Positions 16,711 through 25,370 of a stretch of DNA of 64,000 nucleotides are shown piece by piece; positions within the stretch are counted from its first letter, which is position 1; each line of letters begins with the position of its first letter. Under the pieces are notes generated by a model that saw nothing but the letters and a program-made list of their open reading frames with translations, searched no databases and had not been told where the DNA came from. The position numbers and the translations under genes were made by a program. Where the stretch lies: positions 158,081-222,080 of the forward strand of contig NZ_JAJGAK010000004.1 in assembly GCF_020866925.1 (NCBI RefSeq), written 5' to 3'. The DNA comes from Noviluteimonas lactosilytica. GTDB lineage: Bacteria > Pseudomonadota > Gammaproteobacteria > Xanthomonadales > Xanthomonadaceae.

Positions 16711-18333
16711 ATGCGCAGAATCAAGGCAAGCAGGACCAGGGCAGTGTGGATCGGCGCGTTCTGCGCGTCGTGGTGCGCCGGATCGGCCGGTGCGGTGGAA
16801 CTGGCCGCGGCACCGATCGAATCCGGCGCCGCCGCCATCGCGTTGGGCGACGACAGCGAGGCCGCGGGCGACCAGAGTGTCGCGCTCGGCGTGTTCAGTC
16901 GTGCGATCGGGCAGGGCAGCGTTGCATTCGGGTTCAACGCGTTCGCCGATGCGGACAACAGTTATGCACTCGGCACCGACAGCTCGGCGCTCGGCGCGCA
17001 TGCCTTCGCTTTCGGCTCCGGCAGCGTGGCGTTCGGCGAGGCGTCGCTGGCGATCGGTCGCAACGCGCAGGCGCTGTGGGGCAACGACATCGCGATCGGC
17101 GACGGTGCGTACAACAGTTCGCGCGGAGGCGTCGCCATCGGGCGCGGCGCGCTCGCACTCGACGGCGCGTTCGCGACCGTCGTCGGCGCCGGAAGTCGCT
17201 CGATCGGATTTTCCGGAACGGCGATCGGATACGAGGCGACCGCCGACGGCACCGAGTCGACCGCGATCGGCATGGGCGCACTCGCGCGCGGCATCGCCGC
17301 CACCGCCGTGGGCGTGGGCTCGAGCGCAGCAGACGGCGGCACCGCCCTCGGGTGGAATACCGCGGCAACCGAACTCGCCATCGCCATCGGCAACAACGCG
17401 CGGGCGACCGCCGAAGACGCCATGGCCGTGGGCATCAAAAGCCTGGCGGAAAAGGAAAGCGCGTCCGCCTTCGGTTCCCATGCGCTCGCGTTCCTCCAGA
17501 ACGGCTCGGCCTTCGGTGCGTACGCGCGCGCGATCAACGAGAACGCAACGGCCGTCGGCGCCTACAGCGATGCGCGCGCCGACAACAGCGTCGCGATCGG
17601 CTACGGCTCGCAAACCCTGCGCGCGGGGACGATCTCGGTCGGTTCGTCGGGCACGTGGTTCGACGAATTCAACGGCGAGCATGGCCCGATCCTCCGCCAG
17701 ATCGTCAACGTCGCCGCGGGCACGGAAGCGAACGATGTCGTCATCAAGGCGCAGCTCGACGAAGCGATCGCGGGCGTCAGCGGCGACCTCGGGTCCGGGC
17801 TTGGTGGATTCCAGAGTTCGTTGACGGGCCTCGGTGGGCGAATCGATGCGCTCGAAGCTGCGTTCGGCAGCTTGCCGTCGACGCCACCGCCGGCCAATCC
17901 GGATGCGGTGACAAAAAACGAACTGCAGGCGGCGCAAACCGCGACGCGCAACGAATCACGCACCTACACCGACGAGCGCGTCGCCGCGGTCGACCAGCGC
18001 GTCAACGCCGTCGACCAACGCCTCACCGCCATCGACGAAAGCATGCAGGCGCTGTCGCAGCAGTTCACCGACTTCGACGAACGCCTGCACAAGCAGGATC
18101 GCCGCATCGACCGCGTCGGTGCGATGTCCTCCGCGATGATGAGCATGTCCGTCAACGCCGCGCAGGGCGAAAGCGAACGCGGCCGCATCGCCGCGGGCGC
18201 GGGTTGGCAGAACGGACAACAGGCGTTGTCGGTGGGTTACGCACGCGACTTCGGCCGCGTGTCGTGGAGTTTGGGTGGCGCGTTCAGCAGCGGCGACCAG
18301 TCCGCTGGCGTCGGTTTCGGCATCGACCTGTGA
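16711..18333 (+). CDS. YadA-like trimeric autotransporter adhesin (TAA3)
   Basis: 540 residues from ATG 16711; the open frame begins further upstream, but this ATG starts the signal peptide (WIGAFCASWCAGSAGAV). The head is about 280 residues of AxAxG repeats. There is one neck (GTISVG...NVAAGTEANDVV) near residues 308-345, a linker with TPPPANPD, a short coiled stalk (AAVDQRVNAVDQRLTAIDE) and the YadA anchor ending GFGIDL. As in TAA1, the last residue is Leu. Compared with TAA1 and TAA2 it lacks the second head/neck unit. The protease gene of couplet 3 starts 11 bases downstream. Confidence 0.9.
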   Translation: MRRIKASRTRAVWIGAFCASWCAGSAGAVELAAAPIESGAAAIALGDDSEAAGDQSVALGVFSRAIGQGSVAFGFNAFADADNSYALGTDSSALGAHAFAFGSGSVAFGEASLAIGRNAQALWGNDIAIGDGAYNSSRGGVAIGRGALALDGAFATVVGAGSRSIGFSGTAIGYEATADGTESTAIGMGALARGIAATAVGVGSSAADGGTALGWNTAATELAIAIGNNARATAEDAMAVGIKSLAEKESASAFGSHALAFLQNGSAFGAYARAINENATAVGAYSDARADNSVAIGYGSQTLRAGTISVGSSGTWFDEFNGEHGPILRQIVNVAAGTEANDVVIKAQLDEAIAGVSGDLGSGLGGFQSSLTGLGGRIDALEAAFGSLPSTPPPANPDAVTKNELQAAQTATRNESRTYTDERVAAVDQRVNAVDQRLTAIDESMQALSQQFTDFDERLHKQDRRIDRVGAMSSAMMSMSVNAAQGESERGRIAAGAGWQNGQQALSVGYARDFGRVSWSLGGAFSSGDQSAGVGFGIDL

Positions 18334-18344
18334 GGAAGACAACC

Positions 18345-20087
18345 ATGCAATTGCACAAGCACATCCTGCGCGGCGCCGCGTTCCTTTCGCTCCTGTCGCT
18401 GGTGGGTTCGGCCCACGCCTATGATCCCAACCGCATCGTGGTGAAATTCCGCGACACCAGCGTCGCCCGCATGCAACCGGCGATGGCGTTGCGCACGCTC
18501 GCACCTGGGGCGCAGTCGGTCCAACGCATGGCGAACGGCACGCAGGTCCTGCGCGTCGGCAAGGGCCAGGCCGATGCGACGATCGCGAAACTTTCGAAGC
18601 ATCGCGACGTGCAATACGCCGTGCGCGATCTCGTCCTGCAACGCGCGCAGGCCGTCCCAGACGACCCGTGGTATCGCAACTACATCGAACTCGACAACGG
18701 TCGGGGCTACAAGCAGATGCAGGCCGACCTCTACGACTGGCGGGGCGGCGTCAACGCGCCCGCCGCGTGGGCGCAGGGTGCGACCGGCAAGGGCATCGTC
18801 GTCGCGGTGCTCGACACGGGCATCACCGCACATCCGGATCTCGATGCGAACGTCGTGGCCGGCGCGGGCTACGACTTCATGACCGACCCCTTCCAATCCG
18901 GTCGCGCCGACAGCACACGCAAACCCGGCGGCTGGGACCTCGGCGACTGGGAGCACCTGTCGCCCTACCTGGAAGCGTGCAAGGGTGGGAAGAGCAGCTG
19001 GCACGGCACGCATGTCGCGGGAACCATCGCGGCAGTCACCCACAACGGCCAGTACATGGCCGGCATGGCGTACGACGCGAAGTTGTTGCCGATGCGCGTG
19101 CTGGGACATTGCGGCGGCAACGCGTCGGATATTGCCGCCGCGGTGACCTGGGCGTCGGGCGGCACCGTGACCGGCGTGCCCGCCAACGCCACGCCTGCAG
19201 AAGTGCTGAACCTCAGTCTCGGCGGCCCCGGTGCGTGCCCGATCTATATGCAGGAAGCGATCGACGGCGCAGTCGCGCGCGGTTCGACGGTCGTCGTCGC
19301 CGCGGGGAACAACGATCGCAACGCGCAGGAATTCACGCCCGCGAACTGCAAGAACGTCATCGTCGTCGGCGCGAGCGGGCTCACGGGGCGGCGCGCGTTC
19401 TATTCCAACTGGGGCGACATCGTTACGGTTGCAGCGCCCGGTGGCGGCGGGTTCCTCAACGACCAGAACCGCGGCAACGTGTGGTTTCCGGGCGGCTTCA
19501 TCTGGTCGACGTTCAACTCCGGTGCGACCGGCCCGGAGAATCCGAAGATGGAGGGGAACGTCGGCACGTCGATGGCCGCACCGCACGTGGCCGCGATCGT
19601 CGCGATGATGCAATCGGTCGCGCCGACGCCGTACACGCCGGCGGAGATCGCGACGTTGCTCGCCGACAGTGCGCGCATGTTCCCGATGCCGATCGACAAG
19701 AAGATCGGCAGCGGCATCGTCGACGCGGGCCTCGCGGTGGAGGCGGCGAAGATCGGTTTCGTGCAACCCCCGCGACCGACCGACCTGTCCACCCACACGC
19801 CGATCCAGCACATCCACGCAAAGGCCGCGCAGGCGCGTCACTTCGCGGTCACCGTGCCCGAGAACACCACGCGCCTGACCTTGCGCAGTTACGCGGGCAC
19901 CGGCGATGCGGATCTGTACCTGCGCCTCGGGCAGCACGCCTTTCCGGACGCGCACGATGCGAAGTCCGTGCGTCCCGGCAACAACGGTATCGTCGTGATC
20001 GACGCACCCGCCGCGGGCAAATGGCACGTCGCCGTGCACGGCGCGAAGGCCTTCAGCGGCGTATCGCTTCGCGCGACCGTGGAATGA
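18345..20087 (+). CDS. secreted subtilisin-family (S8) serine protease with PPC domain (couplet 3)
   Basis: 580 residues from ATG 18345 with RBS GAGGAAG at 18332-18338. Signal peptide ends near AHAY (residue 26). A short I9-like propeptide (IVVKFRDTS... to about residue 100) is followed by the triad Asp157 (VLDTG), His220 (WHGTHVAG) and Ser409 (GTSMAAPH). The PPC domain occupies the last 90 residues (HFAVTVPENTTRLTL..., YAGTGDADLYL). Most similar in layout to extracellular proteases of Xanthomonas and Lysobacter. The gene overlaps nothing and ends 115 bases before the convergent btuB. Confidence 0.9.
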   Translation: MQLHKHILRGAAFLSLLSLVGSAHAYDPNRIVVKFRDTSVARMQPAMALRTLAPGAQSVQRMANGTQVLRVGKGQADATIAKLSKHRDVQYAVRDLVLQRAQAVPDDPWYRNYIELDNGRGYKQMQADLYDWRGGVNAPAAWAQGATGKGIVVAVLDTGITAHPDLDANVVAGAGYDFMTDPFQSGRADSTRKPGGWDLGDWEHLSPYLEACKGGKSSWHGTHVAGTIAAVTHNGQYMAGMAYDAKLLPMRVLGHCGGNASDIAAAVTWASGGTVTGVPANATPAEVLNLSLGGPGACPIYMQEAIDGAVARGSTVVVAAGNNDRNAQEFTPANCKNVIVVGASGLTGRRAFYSNWGDIVTVAAPGGGGFLNDQNRGNVWFPGGFIWSTFNSGATGPENPKMEGNVGTSMAAPHVAAIVAMMQSVAPTPYTPAEIATLLADSARMFPMPIDKKIGSGIVDAGLAVEAAKIGFVQPPRPTDLSTHTPIQHIHAKAAQARHFAVTVPENTTRLTLRSYAGTGDADLYLRLGQHAFPDAHDAKSVRPGNNGIVVIDAPAAGKWHVAVHGAKAFSGVSLRATVE

Positions 20088-20202
20088 CGCGACATCGGGA
20101 GTGACGCGACAGCGTGCCGGCGACGTGGCCCCATCCGTGGGGAAAGGGAAGCACGTCGTCCGGCACGCCTCGCGGGGGGGCGGTCAGTGCGCGGCGGCGT
20201 GG

Positions 20203-22071
20203 TCAGCGTGCGGCGTAGCGCAGCACCAGGCCAAATTCGCGGCCGGCCTGCGGGTAGTACGCCGCGGTTTCGTATTCGCGGTCGAACACGTTCGACACGC
20301 GCGCCTGCAGCGTCCACGCCTCGGCGACGCGCCACGCGCCGCGCAGGTCGAACGTCGAATAGCCCGGGAGTTCGATCGAGTTGTCGACGTTCTCGAAGCG
20401 GCGGTCTTCCGCCATCCACGTCGCGCCGACGCTCAAATCGCCGAACGCGCGATCGACATCCAGGCGACCCGAAGCGCGGGAACGGCGCGGCAGCACCTTG
20501 TCGTCGTTCGTGCCCGCGGTGTCGTTGCGCGGATCGACGTAGCTCGCCGCGCCGGCGAACGTCCATTCCGCCAGCGTGAATCCGCCGGTGAGTTCCGCGC
20601 CACGGATGCGCGCCGATTCGATGTTGTTGGCGACGAAGATCGACGAGTCGTACACGATCAGGTTGTCGACGTCGGTCTGGAACGCATGCACGTCCCAGTG
20701 CCACGCGTTGCGCTTCTGGCCGACGCCCAGCTCGAATGTCTCCGATTCCTCCGGCGCGAGGTCCGGGTTGCCGAAGAACGGGAAGTACAGTTCGTTGAAC
20801 GTCGGCGCCTTGAACGCACTGCCCGCATTCGCGGTGATGCGGAAGCCGTTCGAAAGATCCATGCCCCACGCGAGCGCGCCGGTCGTATGTCCGCCGAACT
20901 GTTCGTTGTCGTCGCGCCGCACGCTCGCCTGCACGTCGTGCGCACCGAACGCGCCCTGGTACTGCGCGAACACCGCGCGATTCTGGCGACGCGCGTCGTA
21001 CTGCGAGAACAGATCCTCGACGTGCCCCGTGTCGCGCTGCCAGTCGTAACCGAACGTCGCGACCTGACCCGTGGCCACGCGCACATCCGCCTGCAGCGAC
21101 GCGCTCGCGCGATGGCTCTCGAAGAAGTCGGCGAATGCATCGTCGCGCGACTGCAGCGAACGATCGACGTTGTTGCCGCCGGCGAGCGTCAGCGACACGC
21201 GGCCGAGATCCCACTTCGCCTTGCCGCCGACGACCTGCTGCACGGTGTTCGACACATCGCCGAGACCGAACATCGGATCGGCGTCGAACTCGTTGCGGCC
21301 TTCGTTGCGCAGCGCATGGCCTTCGATCGACAGCCCGTCGACCGGACGCACGCCGCCGCGCACGGAGATCGCGTTGCTCTCGTAACCGTCGGCGTCGGGA
21401 TCCGGGTTGTCCATGAAGCAGCCGGCGAACACCGGCGTCGCCGCACCCGTGCACGAGTTGAACCCGTCGGTCGCCTGGTGGCTGTAGTCCGCGCCGAACC
21501 ACGCGCGATCGAACCCGAAGTCGACGCCCGCGCTCATCTCGCGCAGGTCGTTCGTGCCGCCGCCGACCATGAAGCGCGGACGCACGCCTTGCTGCGTGCG
21601 GCGCGTGAACACCTGGATGACACCGCCGATCGCATCCGACCCGTAGAGGCTCGAACGCGGACCGCGCACGATTTCGATGCGCTCGATCAACTCGACCGGG
21701 ATGTCCTGCAACGCGGTGAGCCCCGACGTCGACGAACCCACGCGCACGCCGTCGATGAGGAACAACGTGTGGTCGGATTCGCTGCCGCGCAGGAACAGCG
21801 TCGTCAGCTTGCCCTTGCCGCCCTGGTTGACGAGGTTGATGCCGGCGCGGCCGCGCAGCAGGTCGGGGAGCGATTGCGCCTGCGTGCGTTCGATCTCCGC
21901 GCGGTCGATCACTTCGACGGCGGACAGCGAGTCGTCGACGGTGACCGCGGTGCGCGTGCCGGTGACGGTGACTTCGTCGAGCGTGTCGGCGTCCTGCGAT
22001 TGCGCGAAGGCGACGTGCGAGGTAAAGGCGATAGCCACCGCGACTGCGGCGGCGAGGGTGTTGCGCGACAT
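20203..22071 (-). CDS. btuB: BtuB-type TonB-dependent vitamin B12 receptor
   Basis: 622 residues. The start at ATG 22071 gives a 23-residue signal peptide (ending HVAFA); the open frame further upstream runs through the riboswitch and is not coding. A TonB box (TLDEVTVTGTR) follows, then a plug domain (SLPDLLRGRAGINL..., FLIDGVRVGS, IERIEIVRGPRSSLYGSDA) and a 22-strand barrel ending in LRYAAR. BtuB brings cobalamin across the outer membrane using TonB-ExbBD energy. The identification is strengthened by the cobalamin riboswitch in its leader, which would shut expression when B12 is plentiful. Confidence 0.92.
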   Translation of the reverse strand: MSRNTLAAAVAVAIAFTSHVAFAQSQDADTLDEVTVTGTRTAVTVDDSLSAVEVIDRAEIERTQAQSLPDLLRGRAGINLVNQGGKGKLTTLFLRGSESDHTLFLIDGVRVGSSTSGLTALQDIPVELIERIEIVRGPRSSLYGSDAIGGVIQVFTRRTQQGVRPRFMVGGGTNDLREMSAGVDFGFDRAWFGADYSHQATDGFNSCTGAATPVFAGCFMDNPDPDADGYESNAISVRGGVRPVDGLSIEGHALRNEGRNEFDADPMFGLGDVSNTVQQVVGGKAKWDLGRVSLTLAGGNNVDRSLQSRDDAFADFFESHRASASLQADVRVATGQVATFGYDWQRDTGHVEDLFSQYDARRQNRAVFAQYQGAFGAHDVQASVRRDDNEQFGGHTTGALAWGMDLSNGFRITANAGSAFKAPTFNELYFPFFGNPDLAPEESETFELGVGQKRNAWHWDVHAFQTDVDNLIVYDSSIFVANNIESARIRGAELTGGFTLAEWTFAGAASYVDPRNDTAGTNDDKVLPRRSRASGRLDVDRAFGDLSVGATWMAEDRRFENVDNSIELPGYSTFDLRGAWRVAEAWTLQARVSNVFDREYETAAYYPQAGREFGLVLRYAAR

Positions 22072-22143
22072 GATGTTCGGACTCCGGCGCGCACGCCCGC
22101 GCGCCCTGGGATTTCCAAGGGAGTCGCGACAGGAAGGGAATGC

Positions 22144-22190
22144 ATGCGGAGTGCCGGCGGACGGCGCTGCCGCCGCGACGCCCTCCGCAT
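22144..22190 (-). terminator. hairpin between B12 aptamer and btuB, possible expression platform
   Basis: Outer arms ATGCGGAG (22144-22151) and CTCCGCAT (22183-22190) pair perfectly, with a GC-rich inner helix. The hairpin lies just downstream of the aptamer in transcript sense and 73 bases before the btuB ATG. There is no T run, so it may sequester sequence or act with Rho rather than as an intrinsic terminator. Confidence 0.4.
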
Positions 22191-22202
22191 CGCAACCAGA
22201 CG

Positions 22203-22378
22203 ACTTCGTGGCCGGTCTCCGGGCTCGCGTGCTGGATCGATCGATCCGGGCCGATGCGCCTTCCCGTGCGGATGCACAGTGGCGGATGCGTCGGCCTGCA
22301 CGCTTACCGTTGCGGGGGCAGCGCCGGAATGGGATCGCAACGCGATCGGTCACCGGCTTCCCGTTTCAACCCTCCGGC
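22203..22378 (-). promoter_or_regulatory. cobalamin (AdoCbl) riboswitch
   Basis: Read on the minus strand, the conserved blocks of the B12 aptamer appear in order: GAAACGGGAAGCCGGUGA, GCUGCCCCCGCAACGGUAAG, CCACUGUGCAUCCGCACGGGAAGG, and the terminal GAGCCCGGAGACCGGCC. These match the P3-P6 core and the 3' helix of cobalamin riboswitches. It sits in the leader of btuB and accounts for most of the 378-base gap between btuB and the next gene. The exact 5' boundary is approximate. Confidence 0.93.
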
Positions 22379-22449
22379 GAATGCCGTCAGGTCACCTCGA
22401 AGCAGCGCGCAGTGTACCCATCGCGATGAATGCGCGGAAGCGCCGCGCG

Positions 22450-22827
22450 TCAGTCCGCGTCGTGGCCGTGGGGTTCGTCGAACAACGAGAAGGCCGGCGC
22501 CGCTTCTTCGGTGTCGGCGACCTGGGTCGTGGTCACGGGCGCGGCGGCGGGGCGGTTGCGCGGCGGCGGCAACAGGGCCGTGGCCGCGTCGGCGGCGAGC
22601 ACGAGCTCGCTGCGGCGTTCTTCCGGCACGTCCTGCCAATGGCAGTCGAGCAGCGCGCCTTCGAGCGCATACAGGAGATTGAGGCTGGGCTTGAAGCCCG
22701 CGCGTTTCACGCGCATGAACGCGTCGACCGCGCCGACGGCCTCGAGGTCCTCGCGCGAGCGCAAGCCGACCTGGCGGAGCCAGGCCGCGCTCTTCGGCCC
22801 GATGTTGCGCAACTTGGCGGTGTTCAC
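22450..22827 (-). CDS. TfoX C-terminal-domain protein
   Basis: 125 residues. Residues 1-80 (LRNIGPKSAAWLRQVGL..., LYALEGALLDCHWQDVP) match the C-terminal helix-hairpin-helix domain of TfoX/Sxy competence regulators. The N-terminal TfoX domain is absent. A Pro/Ala-rich tail of about 40 residues ends the protein. ATG 22827 overlaps the last 4 bases of the fRMsr gene upstream, so the two form an operon. Whether it has any link to competence cannot be told from sequence. Confidence 0.8.
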   Translation of the reverse strand: MNTAKLRNIGPKSAAWLRQVGLRSREDLEAVGAVDAFMRVKRAGFKPSLNLLYALEGALLDCHWQDVPEERRSELVLAADAATALLPPPRNRPAAAPVTTTQVADTEEAAPAFSLFDEPHGHDAD

Positions 22828-23306
22828 CCCAACGACTCCACGAACAGGCGGGCGAGCGTTTCGAGCCCCTCCTGATCTTCAACGCCGAAACGCGCGTGGA
22901 CCGGACTGTCGAGGTCGAGCACGCCGACGAGCGCGCCGTCCTTCACGAGGGGGACGACGAGTTCGGAATTGGAGGCCGAATCGCAGGCGATATGGCCGGG
23001 GAACGCGTGCACGTCGTCGATGCGCTGCGTCTGGTGCGTCGTCGCCGCCGCGCCGCACACGCCCTTGTCGAGCGGAATGCGCACGCACGCCGGCAGGCCC
23101 TGGAAGGGGCCGACGACGAGCTCGGTGCCGTCGAAGAAGTAGAAACCGGCCCAATTGAGGTTCGGCAGCGCGTGGTAGATCAGCGCCGAGAGGTTGGCGG
23201 CGTTCGCTATGCGGTCGCTTTCGCCGTGCAGGAGGGCCTTCGCCTGTTCGGCGAGCTGGCGGTATTGCTCGGGCTTGCTGCCCGACAGCGTGGAGGCGGT
23301 GAACAT
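22824..23306 (-). CDS. msrC: free methionine-(R)-sulfoxide reductase (GAF-type)
   Basis: 160 residues, a single GAF-fold domain. Cys74, Cys84 and Cys108 (LPACVRIP, GVCGAAA, HIACDSAS) keep the 10- and 24-residue spacing of the three redox cysteines in E. coli fRMsr (YebR). The enzyme reduces free Met-R-sulfoxide in the cytoplasm with thioredoxin. Length is typical. It overlaps the TfoX-like gene and is divergent from bioD, with 56 bases between them. Confidence 0.88.
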   Translation of the reverse strand: MFTASTLSGSKPEQYRQLAEQAKALLHGESDRIANAANLSALIYHALPNLNWAGFYFFDGTELVVGPFQGLPACVRIPLDKGVCGAAATTHQTQRIDDVHAFPGHIACDSASNSELVVPLVKDGALVGVLDLDSPVHARFGVEDQEGLETLARLFVESLG

Positions 23307-23362
23307 GTCGCGAGTCTAGCAGCGCGGTTACCATGGCGCCGGACGCCGAAAGGGGAACGTTC

Positions 23363-24040
23363 ATGGGCCTCTACGTCACCGGAACGGACACGGGCGTCGG
23401 CAAGACGCTCGCGAGCGGCGCGCTGTTGCATGCGCTGCGTCGCGCGGACGTGCGCGCGCTCGGCATGAAGCCGGTGGCGAGCGGCTGCGAACGCATCGAC
23501 GGCGCGTGGCGCAACGAGGATGCGCTCGCGTTGCAACGCGCCGGTGCATTCGAAGCGCGCTACGAAGACATCAATCCCTTCGCGCTCGAACATCCGCTCG
23601 CACCGGAACTCGCCGCGCGCGACGCGCATGTCGACGTCGCGCTGGGCCCGATCCTCGACGCGCACGCGCGCCTGTCCGCGCAGGCGGACTGCGTCATCGT
23701 CGAAGGCGTGGGCGGGTGGATGGCGCCGCTCGCGACGCAACTCATGCAGGCCGATCTCGTCCGTGCGCTCGACGTTCCGGTCGTGCTCGTCGTCGGCCTG
23801 CGGCTGGGCTGCCTCAACCATGCCTACCTCAGCGAGCGTGCGATCGCCGCGGACGGATGCCGCCTCGCGGGGTGGATCGCGACCGGCGTCGACCCATTGA
23901 TGGCGCGCGTCGACGACAATCTCGCGTTGCTGCGCGAACGCCTGCAGGCGCCGTGCTGGGGCGTATTGCCCAACGATCCGCATCCCGATCCGGCGCGGAT
24001 GTCGCAGCACCTGGCGTGGCCGCCCTCGTTTCGACTGTAA
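23363..24040 (+). CDS. bioD: dethiobiotin synthetase
   Basis: 225 residues from ATG 23363, with RBS AAGGGGA at 23349. The P-loop TGTDTGVGKT lies at residues 6-15. MKPVASGC and the switch-like VEGVGGWMAPL are both BioD hallmarks. BioD makes dethiobiotin from DAPA, CO2 and ATP in biotin synthesis. Other bio genes are not adjacent. The upstream in-frame GTG/ATG candidates are rejected because the family starts at the glycine-rich strand. Confidence 0.92.
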   Translation: MGLYVTGTDTGVGKTLASGALLHALRRADVRALGMKPVASGCERIDGAWRNEDALALQRAGAFEARYEDINPFALEHPLAPELAARDAHVDVALGPILDAHARLSAQADCVIVEGVGGWMAPLATQLMQADLVRALDVPVVLVVGLRLGCLNHAYLSERAIAADGCRLAGWIATGVDPLMARVDDNLALLRERLQAPCWGVLPNDPHPDPARMSQHLAWPPSFRL

Positions 24041-24146
24041 GCGTCCGAATTGTCTCAACAGCGCGCCTGACTTCCAGCAGGGGTTCCTCCTGACTGCGAT
24101 CAAGCTAAACTGTCGCGTACAGAAAACGGATAAGGCAGCCCCCCGC

Positions 24147-25352
24147 ATGGCCTCGAAGCTCGGAAGCAACCCCACCGCCGCACGCACCGCGAAGCTCGCG
24201 GGCGCACTCGCGCTCGCATTGCTCGTCGCCGCGTGCGGCGGCAAGGACCAGGCCGCGGCAGCGCCGGGCGGCGGCGAAGGCGGTCCTCCCGGCGGCGGCA
24301 TGCCGCCGATGCCCGTCGAAGCGGTCACGCTGAAGACCGAACGGCTCACCGGCGGCCTGCAGACCGTCGGCAGCCTGCGCGCGGACGAACAAGTCGTCGT
24401 GCGACCGGAAATCGCCGGCCGCATCGAGCGCATCAATTTCACCGAAGGCAGCCGGGTCAGGCAGGGGCAGGTGCTGTTCCAGCTCGACGCATCGATCCCG
24501 CAGGCCGCGTACAACGAAGCGCAGGCGAACCTGAAGAACAGCAAGTCCGCCGAAGCGCGTTCGAAGGAGCTGGTCGCGCAGAAGCTGATCGCGCAATCGG
24601 ATTACGACAACACCGTCGCGCAGCACGGCGTCGACGTGGCGCGCGCCGAATCGGCACGCACCGCGCTGGCGAAGATGTCGCTGCGCGCGCCGTTCGATGG
24701 CCAGATCGGCCTGCGCAACGTCAGCGTCGGCGCATTCGTCACCGTCGGCCAGGACCTCGTCACGCTCGTGCGCCTGGATCCGATCGAAGTCGACTTCAGC
24801 GCGCCGGAAGCGACCATCGCGGAATTGAAGGATGGCCAGAAGATCTTCGTGACCGTCGATGCGTTCCCGGGCGAAGTGTTCGACGGCATCGTCGAAGCGA
24901 TCGATCCGGTCATCGACGCGACGAGCCGCAGTGCTCGCCTGCGTGCGCGTTTGCCGAACGAAGACGGCCGCCTGCGTCCGGGCCAGTTCGCGCGCCTGCA
25001 ACTCAACACCGGCACCGCCGGTGGCGAAGGCGTGCTCGTGCCGGAACAGGCGCTGCTGCAGGACGGCAACGTGCGCTTCGTCTACACCGTCGTCGACGGC
25101 AAGGCGCATCGCGTCGAGATCAAGACCGGCCTGCGCGTGCCGGGTCGCGTGCAGGTGACCGAAGGGCTGAAGGCCGGCGACGTCGTGATCACGTCGGGCC
25201 AGACGAAGCCGATCATGAACGAAGGTCTCGCCGTGCAGGTGTTGCCGGCGGAACTGCCGGGCATGCCGCAGGGCAATGCGCCCGCGAAGCCGGCGACGCC
25301 TGCGGAAAAGAAGCAAGCGGCCGCGAAGGCTGCGCCGCAGTCCGCCAAGTAA
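24147..25352 (+). CDS. RND efflux periplasmic adaptor (membrane fusion lipoprotein)
   Basis: 401 residues with lipobox LLVAAC (Cys30). A Gly-rich spacer is followed by the barrel-sandwich (lipoyl) halves (VVVRPEIAGRIERINFTEGSRV, LRAPFDGQIGLRNVSVGAFV) on either side of an alpha-hairpin, then the beta-barrel and membrane-proximal domains. An Ala/Lys-rich tail (residues 380-401) is unusual. It matches HlyD/AcrA-type adaptors and lies 18 bases before the RND pump gene. No outer-membrane channel or regulator gene is next to it in this window. Confidence 0.9.
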   Translation: MASKLGSNPTAARTAKLAGALALALLVAACGGKDQAAAAPGGGEGGPPGGGMPPMPVEAVTLKTERLTGGLQTVGSLRADEQVVVRPEIAGRIERINFTEGSRVRQGQVLFQLDASIPQAAYNEAQANLKNSKSAEARSKELVAQKLIAQSDYDNTVAQHGVDVARAESARTALAKMSLRAPFDGQIGLRNVSVGAFVTVGQDLVTLVRLDPIEVDFSAPEATIAELKDGQKIFVTVDAFPGEVFDGIVEAIDPVIDATSRSARLRARLPNEDGRLRPGQFARLQLNTGTAGGEGVLVPEQALLQDGNVRFVYTVVDGKAHRVEIKTGLRVPGRVQVTEGLKAGDVVITSGQTKPIMNEGLAVQVLPAELPGMPQGNAPAKPATPAEKKQAAAKAAPQSAK

Positions 25353-25370
25353 TCCGGAGGCCAACCCCCC

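Noticed and set aside
914-20087. Prophage or transposon origin for the surface island
   Set aside because: No integrase, transposase, tRNA-adjacent attachment repeat or change in base composition is visible within or around it.
20101-22875. 924-residue open frame on the plus strand opposite btuB and its neighbours
   Set aside because: It runs antisense through btuB, the B12 riboswitch and the TfoX gene, is dominated by Arg/Ala/His, has no domain pattern, and is a typical high-GC shadow.
24109-24123. CTGT-CGCGT-ACAG as a repressor operator before the RND operon
   Set aside because: Only four base pairs per arm and no regulator gene adjacent, so it is within chance expectation.
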